From the IMG/VR virus record IMGVR_UViG_3300043749_000004, positions 1 through 44,160 of that record: a stretch of DNA of 44,160 nucleotides. One strand, 5' to 3'. Numbering within the stretch: position 1 is the stretch's first letter; each line of letters opens with the position of its first letter. The translations under genes and the position numbers were made by a program. The notes below the pieces were generated by a model. The model was given only the letters and a program-made list of their open reading frames with translations. It ran no database searches and had not been told where the DNA came from. Source of the DNA: a virus. This document shows, piece after piece, positions 12,790 through 19,569 of the stretch.

Positions 12790-13151
12790 GCTTCAAGGTC
12801 GAGTACCGGATCACCGGTGCGGACTTCGAGTACATCCACGTGACCGTGGAGAGTGAGACCATGGTCACCCTGTCGATCGACCTGGACAACCTGAACAAGC
12901 GAGCCCGGGAACTGGTCGACACGTACGACACCCTGATCGCCGCCCGGAACGGTGCGGACAAGGTGGCCACGGAGGGGGCTGTGCAGGCCCTCCAGGCGCT
13001 CGGCGCGACCGTGGTGGACCAGGAGTCCAGGGAGCGCATCCCGGGCCCGGATGAGGCCGTCCAGCCTGCTTGGGGCAACCGCCCTCCGATGGTGGCAGAC
13101 GACACGGGAGCGGATCTTTCCACCCCCGCTGCCGATGACTTCAACTTCTAG
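12786..13151 (+). CDS. Unknown replication-region protein, 121 aa
   Basis: GTG 12786 overlaps the previous TGA as GTGA. The N-terminal part is beta-like (VEYRITGADFEYIHVTVE), the middle a helix, and the last 40 residues are Pro/Asp-rich and end in DDFNF. An acidic tail ending in hydrophobic residues is typical of single-stranded-DNA-binding proteins, so this is a candidate partner for replication enzymes. It is not identified by fold. Confidence 0.72.
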   Translation: MSFKVEYRITGADFEYIHVTVESETMVTLSIDLDNLNKRARELVDTYDTLIAARNGADKVATEGAVQALQALGATVVDQESRERIPGPDEAVQPAWGNRPPMVADDTGADLSTPAADDFNF

Positions 13152-13165
13152 GAAGAGAGAACAAC

Positions 13166-13549
13166 GTGACCAACCCGTACCGCTCCAACATGCAGAACCA
13201 GTCCGGCTCTTCCAACCCGGACCAGATCGACTTCAAGGAGTACCCCTTCAAGAAGCTCACCGCCGAGGGTGAGGGTGTCTACGGCAAGATCGTGGCACAG
13301 TCCAAGTGGCTGCCGACTGACAGTGGCGGCACTCGCCGGATCCTCAACCTGGTGAACGACAAGGAGAAGTTCTCCTGGTCGATCGACTCCGATGGCAAGA
13401 AGGAGTCGCTGGCTGACGCCATCGACGCCGGGAACCTGGGTGACACCCGGGTTGGTGACCTGTTCAAGCAGACCTGGGTCAGCACCGTGGTTACCAAGAA
13501 CAACCGGAAGTTCCGCCAGTACGAGACCAAGCTCAAGCGGGGCGAGTAA
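13166..13549 (+). CDS. Probable DNA-binding replication protein, 127 aa
   Basis: GTG 13166 follows AGGAAGAGAG. After a disordered N-terminus (Asn/Ser/Gln-rich) comes a beta-rich core with FKKLTAEGEGVYGKIVAQSKW and TWVSTVVTKNNRKFRQYET. The style is that of phage single-stranded-DNA-binding proteins, but no diagnostic motif is visible. It sits between exonuclease and helicase genes and is followed by a terminator. The function is inferred from position. Confidence 0.6.
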   Translation: MTNPYRSNMQNQSGSSNPDQIDFKEYPFKKLTAEGEGVYGKIVAQSKWLPTDSGGTRRILNLVNDKEKFSWSIDSDGKKESLADAIDAGNLGDTRVGDLFKQTWVSTVVTKNNRKFRQYETKLKRGE

Positions 13550-13555
13550 TCATCA

Positions 13556-13586
13556 GGGGGGCGCCTTCAGGGGCGCCCCCTTTCTT
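13556..13586 (+). terminator. Intrinsic terminator
   Basis: GGGGGCGCC (13557-13565) pairs with GGCGCCCCC (13572-13580), followed by TTTCTT. It lies seven bases after the stop at 13549 and would end or attenuate transcription of the exonuclease group. Confidence 0.8.
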
Positions 13587-13597
13587 CTGGAGGACCA

Positions 13598-13738
13598 ATG
13601 ATCTACCGGCACATGGACGTCGACCCCACCGAACTCGAACCCGGGGACATCGTCCTCGGAACCAGGGACTTCGAAGAGGATGGTTGCCACTGTGACGTGG
13701 TGATCAACATCAAGCGTCCCGTCAGTGACGACCAGTAA
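13598..13738 (+). CDS. Small acidic protein, 46 aa
   Basis: ATG 13598 follows TCTGGAGG. The protein begins MIYRHMDVDPTELEPGDIV and contains the close Cys pair GCHCD. It is acidic and short, lying between a terminator and the helicase gene. Its good ribosome site supports it. The function is unknown. Confidence 0.65.
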   Translation: MIYRHMDVDPTELEPGDIVLGTRDFEEDGCHCDVVINIKRPVSDDQ

Positions 13739-13755
13739 CAAAACGTAGGAGAGAG

Positions 13756-14643
13756 ATGCGCAGTCTTCACCGGGCCGTACGCCAGGGAATGGAAGAGGTC
13801 AAGCCTCTGCCTGCACCGTACAGGGCGTTCGAACGTGCACAGGCACTGCTCTATCCCGGAGCGGTTACCCTGCTTGCCGGTGGCCCCGGATCCATGAAGA
13901 CGATTACATCTCTGAACTTCGTAAACCAGTTGCGCGTACCCACCATGTACATCAGCAACGACAGTACGCAGTTCACCATCATCGACCGAGTGTTCTCGCT
14001 GCTCACCGGCAGCGAGAGTGTTTCGAACAAGTCCATACTGAACAACGAACCTGAGCGGGCAGCGAAAGCACTCAAGGCTTGGGAGAAGGTTCAGTTCGAC
14101 TTCGACTCGAAGCCATCCATCGAAGACATGGTCGTGAACTGTGAAGCGTTCTACGAGATTCACGGCAACTACCCGAAGCTCATGGTCCTGGACATCCTGA
14201 TGAACGTGGACCACGAGGGCGTGGCTGAGCAGAACTACTGGCGGCTCATGCCTGAGCTGAAGGAGATGGCGAGTGACATGAAGATGGCGCTCCTCGGTGT
14301 GCACCACACATCGGAGAGTGCCAAGGGTGAGCCCTGTCCACCGATGTCCAGCATCATGGGCAAGGCCAACCAGCTTCCGGAACTCATCATCACGCAGGCG
14401 CCCATCCGCAAGGCGGAGGGCAAGATGTCCATCGCCTACGCCGTTGTCAAGAATCGGAACGGTCCGTCTTCACCGGACGGCAAGATGTACTTCGAACTCC
14501 CGGTGTTCCCCTCTCGATTCAAGATCGAAGAGGCGGAGGATGACGAAGGTCTGTTGTTCAGGAATGGGATCGACACCCCCGAGTTCAGGAAGATAGGTGT
14601 CAACGGTGAAACAGAAGGAGCGGGAGTGCAGGGTCGAGCCTAA
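13756..14643 (+). CDS. RecA/DnaB-type ATPase, probable replicative helicase, 295 aa
   Basis: GGPGSMKT at about residues 42-49 is the Walker A motif. LMVLDIL near 140 is a Walker B strand, VHHTSE near 180 resembles the sensor loop, and VKNRNG near 235 is the lysine-arginine motif of DnaB/KaiC-like ATPases. There is no N-terminal primase-binding domain, so it is smaller than DnaB. It probably unwinds DNA with the split primase downstream. The 3' end overlaps a zinc-ribbon gene. AGGAGAGAG precedes ATG 13756. Confidence 0.85.
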   Translation: MRSLHRAVRQGMEEVKPLPAPYRAFERAQALLYPGAVTLLAGGPGSMKTITSLNFVNQLRVPTMYISNDSTQFTIIDRVFSLLTGSESVSNKSILNNEPERAAKALKAWEKVQFDFDSKPSIEDMVVNCEAFYEIHGNYPKLMVLDILMNVDHEGVAEQNYWRLMPELKEMASDMKMALLGVHHTSESAKGEPCPPMSSIMGKANQLPELIITQAPIRKAEGKMSIAYAVVKNRNGPSSPDGKMYFELPVFPSRFKIEEAEDDEGLLFRNGIDTPEFRKIGVNGETEGAGVQGRA

Positions 14644-14770
14644 CGGTTGGTCCGACGTTAGCTGCTGCTGCAAGTTCCGGGAGGGTCACAGCCGTCACGG
14701 CGAGGTGACCATACACGAGTGTGGCAAGTGCGGTGTCAAGTGGTACGACGACGGTAACGAGGTGTGGTAA
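14606..14770 (+). CDS. Zinc-ribbon microprotein, 54 aa
   Basis: GTG 14606 starts inside the end of the helicase gene (38-base overlap). Cys residues include VSCCCKF and CGKCG, giving one or two metal knuckles. It is short and highly charged. The ribosome site is weak, so expression may depend on coupling. It is the first of several zinc-ribbon microproteins in this block. Confidence 0.6.
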   Translation: MKQKERECRVEPNGWSDVSCCCKFREGHSRHGEVTIHECGKCGVKWYDDGNEVW

Positions 14771-14772
14771 CC

Positions 14773-14931
14773 ATGGCTCTAAGCTGGCATGAGAAGGACT
14801 ACAACGACATGGTCGAGGAGATGGAGGACTACATCCGCAAGGAGCTGCACCTCCAGACCTTCGACGCCCATGCCGTCGTCGGCCATCTGGTCAACATCAT
14901 GATCGACCACGGTGCGGTGGATCCCACGTGA
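14773..14931 (+). CDS. Unknown acidic helical microprotein, 52 aa
   Basis: The sequence MALSWHEKDYNDMVEEMED then His-rich helix suggests one long amphipathic helix. ATG 14773 lies two bases after the preceding stop. The end overlaps the next start. The function is unknown. Confidence 0.65.
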   Translation: MALSWHEKDYNDMVEEMEDYIRKELHLQTFDAHAVVGHLVNIMIDHGAVDPT

Positions 14932-15077
14932 GCAGGAAGCCGCGCACCATCGAGGACATCCGCAAGGAGCAGCAGGGTCTGTGTGACCTGATGCGCGACA
15001 ACAAGATCTCGAAGAACACCTTCGACTACCTGATGGGAAAGCTCGATGAGGAACTTCGTGCGATGGGTGCTCGCTAA
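14928..15077 (+). CDS. Small basic helical protein, 49 aa
   Basis: GTG 14928 overlaps the upstream TGA (GTGA). The sequence is Lys/Arg/Glu-rich (KPRTIEDIRKEQQG, DNKISKNTFDYLMG) and looks like a short two-helix, possibly helix-turn-helix, protein. A GC-rich hairpin (CGGCCC/GGGCCG) follows the stop. The function is unknown. Confidence 0.65.
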   Translation: MSRKPRTIEDIRKEQQGLCDLMRDNKISKNTFDYLMGKLDEELRAMGAR

Positions 15078-15115
15078 CGCGGCCCCTGCCGGGCCGTGTC
15101 CAGCGGGAGGTGAAC

Positions 15116-15301
15116 ATGAGTACTGCTCGGACGGGCAGCGAGGGATGTACTGCCGGAAGTGCCAGTAGTTGTACGCATCCACACTGGGAGGAGCACGGGG
15201 ATTACTTCGTGTGCTCCGAGTGCGGTACGATGGCCCGACACAACCCCGTGAACAGGAGCTGGACCTATGAGTCAGCCAAGAAGGAGAAGGGCCCCCATTG
15301 A
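15116..15301 (+). CDS. Zinc-ribbon protein, 61 aa
   Basis: ATG 15116 follows GGGAGG. The sequence CTHPHWEEHGDYFVCSECG carries a C/H and C-x2-C arrangement of a zinc ribbon, the type found in DNA- or RNA-binding small proteins. The N-terminus is Ser/Thr/Gly-rich. The gene overlaps the next gene by 35 bases in another frame. Confidence 0.7.
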   Translation: MSTARTGSEGCTAGSASSCTHPHWEEHGDYFVCSECGTMARHNPVNRSWTYESAKKEKGPH

Positions 15302-15500
15302 GGGACACCGATCCTCAAGCAATCGGAACCCTAATGGCTGGTCCGCCACCGGCCAGGGCCGGACTCACCGGCTGATGAAGGACAAGCAGATGGCTGGTCA
15401 TGTGGTGCTCGATCACTGCCCGTACTGTGACAAGCTGACGGATGTCAACGCCCGCAACTGCACCCACTGTGGGTGGTTGCTCAACCGGAAGGTGAACTGA
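15267..15500 (+). CDS. Double-Cys-pair zinc-ribbon protein, 77 aa
   Basis: ATG 15267 has AGGAG about 10 bases upstream. An Arg-rich start (SQPRRRRAP) is followed by CPYCDKLTDVNARNCTHCG, a complete zinc ribbon with two C-x2-C knuckles, and a short basic end. Nucleic-acid binding is likely from charge and fold. The stop overlaps the next ATG. Confidence 0.72.
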   Translation: MSQPRRRRAPIEGHRSSSNRNPNGWSATGQGRTHRLMKDKQMAGHVVLDHCPYCDKLTDVNARNCTHCGWLLNRKVN

Positions 15501-15664
15501 TGTTCCTCCCCAGCTACGCTGAGTTGCTCGAACTCCGCAAGGCCAACCAGAAGCGCTACGCCAACGGCATCACCACCCGTAAGGAGTACGAGGACGTCGA
15601 GCGCAAGATCTCGGCTGAGATCGCCGCCGCTGAGCGAGGACGGAAGACCGGCAAGGTTGTCTAA
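15500..15664 (+). CDS. Small coiled helical protein, 54 aa
   Basis: ATG 15500 overlaps the upstream TGA (TGATG). The protein is a run of charged and Leu/Ala residues (YAELLELRKANQKRYANG, VERKISAEIAAAERG), probably two helices. It overlaps the nuclease gene by eight bases. The function is unknown. Confidence 0.68.
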   Translation: MFLPSYAELLELRKANQKRYANGITTRKEYEDVERKISAEIAAAERGRKTGKVV

Positions 15665-16022
15665 CCAGTCTCGAAAGCATCGAGGCTATGCGGCCCAGAG
15701 GATCGCGGCTGAGTATGTCCGCGACCTCTGGCCGTTGGCCGAACCTACCGGTGCGGGAAGGCCGGGGAAGGACATCCTGGCAACCCCTGGGGCCAGCGTG
15801 GAAGTCAAGGCGCAGGCCAACCTTGCTATCCCCGCGTTCGTGAAGCAGGTCAAGAACAACACCAACGAGGAAGAGGTCTCCTACCTCTTCCTCCGTCTCA
15901 ACGGTCAGGGCGAGAAGTCTATCGGGCAATGGCCCGTGGTCATGCTGATGGACGACTGGAAGCAATTGATGAAGGAGGCCGGTCGTGGAGTTCCATCGGT
16001 TTCCGATCGGGAAGATTCTTGA
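15657..16022 (+). CDS. PD-(D/E)XK nuclease, Holliday-junction-resolvase type, 121 aa
   Basis: An N-terminal helix GYAAQRIAAEYVRDLWP with its Glu, then GRPGKDIL and VEVKAQA give the E...D...E-x-K active site of small PD-(D/E)XK enzymes such as phage resolvases and VRR-NUC-like nucleases. TTG 15657 is the start, coupled to the previous gene. It would resolve branched replication or recombination products before packaging. Methyl-directed or other specificity cannot be told. Confidence 0.78.
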   Translation: MSNQSRKHRGYAAQRIAAEYVRDLWPLAEPTGAGRPGKDILATPGASVEVKAQANLAIPAFVKQVKNNTNEEEVSYLFLRLNGQGEKSIGQWPVVMLMDDWKQLMKEAGRGVPSVSDREDS

Positions 16023-16383
16023 GTACTACGGCTTTGATCCCGTAGAGGATGACCGTGGTTGGCATGCCGTAAGGTGCGCCTTTCATGGCGACCGAGATGC
16101 GTCGGGATCCGTGAACAGTATCGATCAGTTGTACAACTGCTTCGGTTGTGACATGAAGGGATCGGCTACCCAGCTGATCATGAAGAGGGAAGGATTGGTG
16201 TACAAGGATGCTGTCCAGCGAGCAGAGGCAATCTCTGGCCAGTGCGACACTTCGGTACGCCAAGGATCTGGACGGCGCTCTACCGTATCTGGAGGCTCGG
16301 GGAATTACCGAAGCTATCGCCAGATCAGAGAATCTTGGATTCGTGAAGAGTCCGATCCTGGGTCATGGTCCAGCGACGGGTAG
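15985..16383 (+). CDS. dnaG: DNA primase, CHC2 zinc-binding half
   Basis: Cys 31, His 34, Cys 52 and Cys 55 (CAFH and CFGC) form the CHC2 zinc finger that lets DnaG-type primases recognise templates. GTG 15985 follows GAAGGAGG. Past about residue 80 the frame reads Ser/Arg/Gly-rich sequence that does not resemble primase, while the matching domain continues in the +1 frame from 16208. So only the first 75-80 residues are likely functional in this frame, and the two halves are either separate subunits or joined by frameshifting. Confidence 0.8.
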   Translation: MEFHRFPIGKILEYYGFDPVEDDRGWHAVRCAFHGDRDASGSVNSIDQLYNCFGCDMKGSATQLIMKREGLVYKDAVQRAEAISGQCDTSVRQGSGRRSTVSGGSGNYRSYRQIRESWIREESDPGSWSSDG

Positions 16384-16846
16384 GCTCGCCATCCCATACA
16401 TCACGGATGCTGGTCCAATCTCCATGAACTTCCGGTGCATCGAGGATCACGACTGCAAGCTGGTCGACAAGCACTCGAAGTACTGGAAGCCTGCCGGTAT
16501 GCCCAGCAGGCTGTACGGTGTGCAGGACTACTTCACTGACAGCCTGTCACTGCATGTCACCGAGGGTGAGCTTAACAGGCTGGTGCTTCGGTACCACTTG
16601 AAGCTTCCAGCCTTCGGAATCCCAGGGGCAACCAACTGGAAGCCGAGCTGGAAGCGGATCTTCAAGGACTTCGACCACGTGATCCACTGGTCGGACGGTG
16701 ATCCGGCTGGTGATGGCATGGCCAAGAAGCTGGCCAAGGAACTCGGGCAGACGTACAAGCAGGTGCGAATGCCTGACAAGCAGGACGTGAACAGCCTCTT
16801 CCTGGAGAAGGGTGTCGAACATCTAAGGAGTCTGATACCGAAGTGA
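16208..16846 (+). CDS. dnaG: DNA primase, TOPRIM catalytic half
   Basis: TEGE near residue 118 and SDGDPAGDG near 161 are the conserved acidic motifs of the TOPRIM domain that binds the catalytic metals. A helical region (LRYAKDLDGALPYLEARGI) lies before it, as after the zinc domain in one-piece primases. The frame is +1 relative to the CHC2 gene and overlaps it by 176 bases. ATG 16208 is preceded by AAGG only, a poor site, which favours coupling or frameshift. It works with the ATPase at 13756. Confidence 0.85.
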   Translation: MLSSEQRQSLASATLRYAKDLDGALPYLEARGITEAIARSENLGFVKSPILGHGPATGRLAIPYITDAGPISMNFRCIEDHDCKLVDKHSKYWKPAGMPSRLYGVQDYFTDSLSLHVTEGELNRLVLRYHLKLPAFGIPGATNWKPSWKRIFKDFDHVIHWSDGDPAGDGMAKKLAKELGQTYKQVRMPDKQDVNSLFLEKGVEHLRSLIPK

Positions 16847-17028
16847 GCGAGGATCCAGGTCCGCTTGAGGAGCGGACCTTGGATGTGATCGAGTGCGGCT
16901 GGTGGTTCATCTACACGGCAACCACCGTCGCCTCGATCTACTATCCGTACATAGCAGTAGTCATCATGTTCTTCCAGTGGGCTGTCCTCGCGCTTGCGAA
17001 GGCGCGGGGGATAAACCTCAAGGACTGA
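16843..17028 (+). CDS. Small membrane protein, 61 aa
   Basis: GTG 16843 overlaps the upstream TGA. A polar start is followed by two closely spaced hydrophobic stretches (WWFIYTATTVASIYY and IAVVIMFFQWAVLALA) that could be one long or two short membrane spans, then a basic tail. It lies among replication genes, so it might anchor the replisome or affect the envelope. The function is unknown. Confidence 0.72.
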   Translation: MSEDPGPLEERTLDVIECGWWFIYTATTVASIYYPYIAVVIMFFQWAVLALAKARGINLKD

Positions 17029-17030
17029 CA

Positions 17031-17132
17031 ATGGTTAGCGACAGGTCGTGGTGGTCCTACCTGGACCGCGAGTGGATCAATCCGGATGACATCCCGGACG
17101 AAGAGGAGAACGAGTATGACGAAGAAGACTGA
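17031..17132 (+). CDS. Very acidic microprotein, 33 aa
   Basis: ATG 17031 lies two bases after the preceding stop. The product begins MVSDRSWWSYLDREW and ends in a run of Asp and Glu. It overlaps the start of the next gene and its coding DNA also supplies the next ribosome site. A DNA-mimic role is possible for such charge, but the short length makes even the gene call uncertain. Confidence 0.45.
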   Translation: MVSDRSWWSYLDREWINPDDIPDEEENEYDEED

Positions 17133-17451
17133 CGTCGAGGTCGGAGACCTGGTCATGTGGGTCGACTCCTGGCGCAAGCTGGTGTACGGCAAGGTCATCG
17201 GCTTCGACTACCGTGACCGTCCCATCGCCCGCGAGATCGCCGAGTTCGGCGACTGGTCTCAGGACGAGAATGGCAAGTGGCGCCGTGGAGAAGCGAAGCT
17301 TCAGTACAAGCATGGCCACATCGTGGCTTCCAACTACTTCGTGATCGCTCATCGTCCCGGCTCCGAGGGCCGGACGATGGACAAGATGCACCCCATCACG
17401 AAGGCTCGTCACGAGTTCGCCATCCTGGAGATCGAGGAGCAGACCAAGTGA
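17116..17451 (+). CDS. Unknown protein, 111 aa
   Basis: ATG 17116 follows GAGGAGAA. The start VGDLVMWVDSWRKLVYGKVIGF resembles a small SH3-like beta barrel, followed by charged sequence with many Arg/Lys and His. It couples to the next gene by GTGA. The function is unknown; nucleic-acid binding is plausible. Confidence 0.75.
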   Translation: MTKKTDVEVGDLVMWVDSWRKLVYGKVIGFDYRDRPIAREIAEFGDWSQDENGKWRRGEAKLQYKHGHIVASNYFVIAHRPGSEGRTMDKMHPITKARHEFAILEIEEQTK

Positions 17452-17774
17452 CCTTCATCTCCGACGCCGTAGAGGCGCACGCGGATCTGGCCGACATGTG
17501 GGATGAGGCTCGCGTGGATCTCGAAGCCAATCCTGATGCAGTGTCTCGCATGTGCATGCGCCTGTCCTGGATTGGAGCATGGTCCGGGGCGAACCTGATG
17601 ATCGGATTCGTGGGAGGTCTTCTCACGTTCACGGTGACCGAATCCGGCGACGCGGCCAACATTGCCGCCCTCACCCTGCTCGCCCTGTTCAACACCCTGT
17701 GGGTCAGTGTCTGGCTCCGCAGCTACCGCCTGACCGAGGATGACGACTTCACTGGAGTTGACCTCACCAAGTAG
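17448..17774 (+). CDS. Two-span membrane protein, 108 aa
   Basis: GTG 17448 overlaps the upstream TGA. An acidic soluble N-terminus of about 40 residues is followed by two membrane segments (ANLMIGFVGGLLTFTV and IAALTLLALFNTLWVSVWL) and a short acidic tail. The two-span shape is holin-like, but the early location argues for another role, such as exclusion of other phages. A terminator follows. Confidence 0.75.
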   Translation: MTFISDAVEAHADLADMWDEARVDLEANPDAVSRMCMRLSWIGAWSGANLMIGFVGGLLTFTVTESGDAANIAALTLLALFNTLWVSVWLRSYRLTEDDDFTGVDLTK

Positions 17775-17777
17775 TAT

Positions 17778-17806
17778 GGACGGGGGCCTCAAGCCCCCGT
17801 CTCTCG
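17778..17806 (+). terminator. Intrinsic terminator
   Basis: GACGGGGGC (17779-17787) pairs with GCCCCCGTC (17793-17801), followed by TCTCT. It ends the primase-membrane protein group. Confidence 0.75.
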
Positions 17807-17897
17807 GACCCCCTTAGTTGGAGCCACTGGACCTGATCAGCCGGTGGTAGGTGGTGCAACTCCACTTGGGTCCACGTTCCGAGAGAGAGGAGGAACG

Positions 17898-18056
17898 ATG
17901 GCAAGGAAGGATCCTTGGGCTCCCAACAAGAAGTGGGGCCGCTGTCCTAGGCTTGGTCGAGATCACTCGATCAACGACAAGCGTTCGGTCGGACCGGATG
18001 CCTACTGTGTACACTGCAATGCCAAGTGGGATGACCTGGAGAAGGGTAAGAAGTGA
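17898..18056 (+). CDS. Zinc-ribbon microprotein, 52 aa
   Basis: ATG 17898 follows GAGAGGAGGAAC. CPRLGRDH and CVHCN give a C..H..C-x2-C zinc site within a basic protein. It resembles the other zinc-ribbon microproteins of this block and may bind DNA or RNA. It is coupled to the next gene. Confidence 0.72.
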   Translation: MARKDPWAPNKKWGRCPRLGRDHSINDKRSVGPDAYCVHCNAKWDDLEKGKK

Positions 18057-18220
18057 ACTGCACCGAGTGTGGTCAACCCCTACCCGTTCACCACTTGAAC
18101 TGCAAGAGGAAGTGGAATCCGTATGGAGAACACCCATGGCTCGCCCCGAGCGGTAGGGGGCTTCAGCCCCGAGGACTACGTGGAGCAGTTCCATCGACTG
18201 TTCGAGCAGGTCGAGGATGA
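18053..18220 (+). CDS. Possible zinc-knuckle microprotein, 55 aa
   Basis: GTG 18053 overlaps the upstream stop. The start MNCTECGQPLPVHHLNC carries CxxC and a later His/Cys set, a zinc site. The second half lies wholly inside the next gene in another frame and is Pro/Arg/Gly-rich, so the gene may be a short real protein with an overlapping tail, or only the first half may matter. Confidence 0.5.
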   Translation: MNCTECGQPLPVHHLNCKRKWNPYGEHPWLAPSGRGLQPRGLRGAVPSTVRAGRG

Positions 18221-18314
18221 CCTGCCGGACTACATGGTCTGCGTGTATGACGGTGATCTGATCCTGCGTCGTCGCGACAAGGGCTGGAGTCAGGACTATC
18301 TGATCATCTGGTAA
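18123..18314 (+). CDS. Unknown acidic protein, 63 aa
   Basis: ATG 18123 (MENTHGSPRAVGGFSPEDY) overlaps the preceding candidate. The helix EQFHRLFEQVEDDLPDY is followed by two strands (VCVYDGDLILRRRDKG). It is the last rightward gene before the bidirectional terminator. No family is recognised. Confidence 0.7.
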   Translation: MENTHGSPRAVGGFSPEDYVEQFHRLFEQVEDDLPDYMVCVYDGDLILRRRDKGWSQDYLIIW

Positions 18315-18316
18315 AC

Positions 18317-18353
18317 AGAAAGCCCCGACCCTCCCGGGTCGGGGCTGTTCTAT
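18317..18353. terminator. Bidirectional terminator between early and late operons
   Basis: AGCCCCGACC (18321-18330) pairs with GGTCGGGGCT (18337-18346), flanked by ACAGAA and GTTCT so U-runs are possible on both strands. It separates converging rightward and leftward transcription. Confidence 0.85.
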
Positions 18354-18361
18354 TCCCTGGC

Positions 18362-18679
18362 TTAGTACGCAGCCTCGGTGAACCAGTTGGTTCCATCGTT
18401 GATCAGACGCTTGGCGTGAGCCGCACCTGAAGCGAGGGTGGTGTTAGCAGCACCGTCGATGGTCACACCTCCGGTTGCGGACTGGATGGTGATGGTCTGC
18501 GCGGCTGCGTCCTTGTAGATCCAGTACGGACGACCAGGGGTGATCGCGGAGATCGCGGGAAGGGTGATGGTCACGGCACCAGTGGCACCGATGACCAGGA
18601 TTCCATAGTCGTTGGCGGTGGCGGTGGTGCTGGTTGCCACAGTACGCATGGTCTCCGAGATGTTGTCGTAGCCTGACAT
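18362..18679 (-). CDS. Small virion surface-type protein, 105 aa
   Basis: Thr/Ala/Gly-rich short strands (VTITLPAISAITPGRPYWIYKD, TITIQSATGGVTIDGAANTTLA) resemble the beta-solenoid or fibre-tip domains seen in phage tail fibres and decoration proteins. It is the last gene of the late operon. A minor fibre or receptor-binding accessory is likely, not proven. Confidence 0.65.
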   Translation of the reverse strand: MSGYDNISETMRTVATSTTATANDYGILVIGATGAVTITLPAISAITPGRPYWIYKDAAAQTITIQSATGGVTIDGAANTTLASGAAHAKRLINDGTNWFTEAAY

Positions 18680-18687
18680 GTTACTCC

Positions 18688-18882
18688 TTACTGATTGTAG
18701 ACGAACACACTGGTGATGTTGTTCGTGTTGTAAGTAGAGAACACGCCTGGTGAATTCTCGGCGATGCTCACCACCTTGCCCGGTGCAAAGAATGCCTCGG
18801 TGTCGGCCTGGTTCTTGGACCAGGGATACACGCTTGGAGATGATCCATTTCCAACCGTGAAGATCTTGATGGCCTGGGCCAT
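18688..18882 (-). CDS. Unknown small late protein, 64 aa
   Basis: ATG 18882 (MAQAIKIFTVGNG) is used; the longer frame upstream is a shadow of the holin gene. Asn/Ser/Thr-rich strands (VFSTYNTNNITSVFVYNQ) again suggest a small beta-rich structural protein. It lies between the fibre-like gene and the holin candidate. Confidence 0.65.
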   Translation of the reverse strand: MAQAIKIFTVGNGSSPSVYPWSKNQADTEAFFAPGKVVSIAENSPGVFSTYNTNNITSVFVYNQ

Positions 18883-18883
18883 G

Positions 18884-19081
18884 TTACTCCTTAGCCAGTG
18901 CTGCGGTCTCAGGGTTACCCACATGCCGGGCAACAAGAACCTTGAGCGTGGTGAGTAGCGTGGTTGCCACGGGGACGTACTCCATGGGGAGACTGGTGGC
19001 GTACACACCGGCAGTCGCTAGGACTGCCGCAAGAAAGGTCCACAGGACACGCTCGCCTGCATCCTTCCAGAACTTAGCCAT
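18884..19081 (-). CDS. Holin candidate, 65 aa
   Basis: The N-terminus MAKFWKDAGERVLWTFLAAVLATAGVYATSLP has one clear membrane span after a basic start, and a second weaker hydrophobic stretch (VPVATTLLTTLKVLV) follows. Size and charge layout fit small phage holins, which make holes so that lysin reaches the cell wall. Neighbours include a peptidoglycan-binding protein and a membrane coiled-coil protein, supporting a lysis role. Confidence 0.65.
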   Translation of the reverse strand: MAKFWKDAGERVLWTFLAAVLATAGVYATSLPMEYVPVATTLLTTLKVLVARHVGNPETAALAKE

Positions 19082-19286
19082 GGCTGTTCCTCATCTCATC
19101 GATCTTGTCTAGCGTCTTCACGTCAAGTATGCCAGTGACTGGCAGCTTGAACAGCCATTGTACTCCCCGGATCTTCATCCGGGTGGCTTCGTCTATGTCG
19201 CCGGTTATGGGAACCTGGAGCGTGCGCTGCGCATTGCGCACGATCTCCCGTTCCTTGTCGTTCGTGGCGACGTAGATGTTACGCAT
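19074..19286 (-). CDS. Peptidoglycan-binding-domain protein, 70 aa
   Basis: ATG 19286 gives MRNIYVATNDKER and then AQRTLQVPITGDIDEATRMKIRGVQWLFKLPVTGILDVKT, the pattern of a PG_binding_1 domain (helix, loop TG-x-D). It has no catalytic domain, so it may be a separate targeting subunit for a lysin. Its end overlaps the holin candidate by eight bases. Confidence 0.65.
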   Translation of the reverse strand: MRNIYVATNDKEREIVRNAQRTLQVPITGDIDEATRMKIRGVQWLFKLPVTGILDVKTLDKIDEMRNSHG

Positions 19287-19569
19287 CCAGCTTCTCCTTG
19301 ATGTCTCGGACATCTCGCTTGAGCTGGGTGATGTCCTCTCGCTGGAGAACCATGTCCTCCAGGATCTCGATCCTCTTGATGAGTCCCTGGATGATGCCCT
19401 CCTTCTCCGCTTCCCGCGACTGCATGATCTTGAGCTGAGACTCAAGGAGTCCAACAGTGTCGTGGGCCGCGTTGAGGGCTGAGCTTGCTGCGGACTTGCG
19501 TCCACCGAAGAAGCCACCTACAGCGGTGGCCGCTCCAACGGCCACCGCCATGATTGATCCGATATCCAT
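19279..19569 (-). CDS. Membrane-anchored coiled-coil protein, 96 aa
   Basis: A hydrophobic, Gly-rich N-terminus (IGSIMAVAVGAATAVGGFFGG) is followed by about 60 residues of heptad-rich coiled coil (LLESQLKIMQSREAEKEGI, ITQLKRDVRDIKEKLDA). This anchor-plus-coil shape suits a lysis accessory or spanin-like protein. It starts where the large tail protein ends (TAATG). Confidence 0.65.
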   Translation of the reverse strand: MDIGSIMAVAVGAATAVGGFFGGRKSAASSALNAAHDTVGLLESQLKIMQSREAEKEGIIQGLIKRIEILEDMVLQREDITQLKRDVRDIKEKLDA

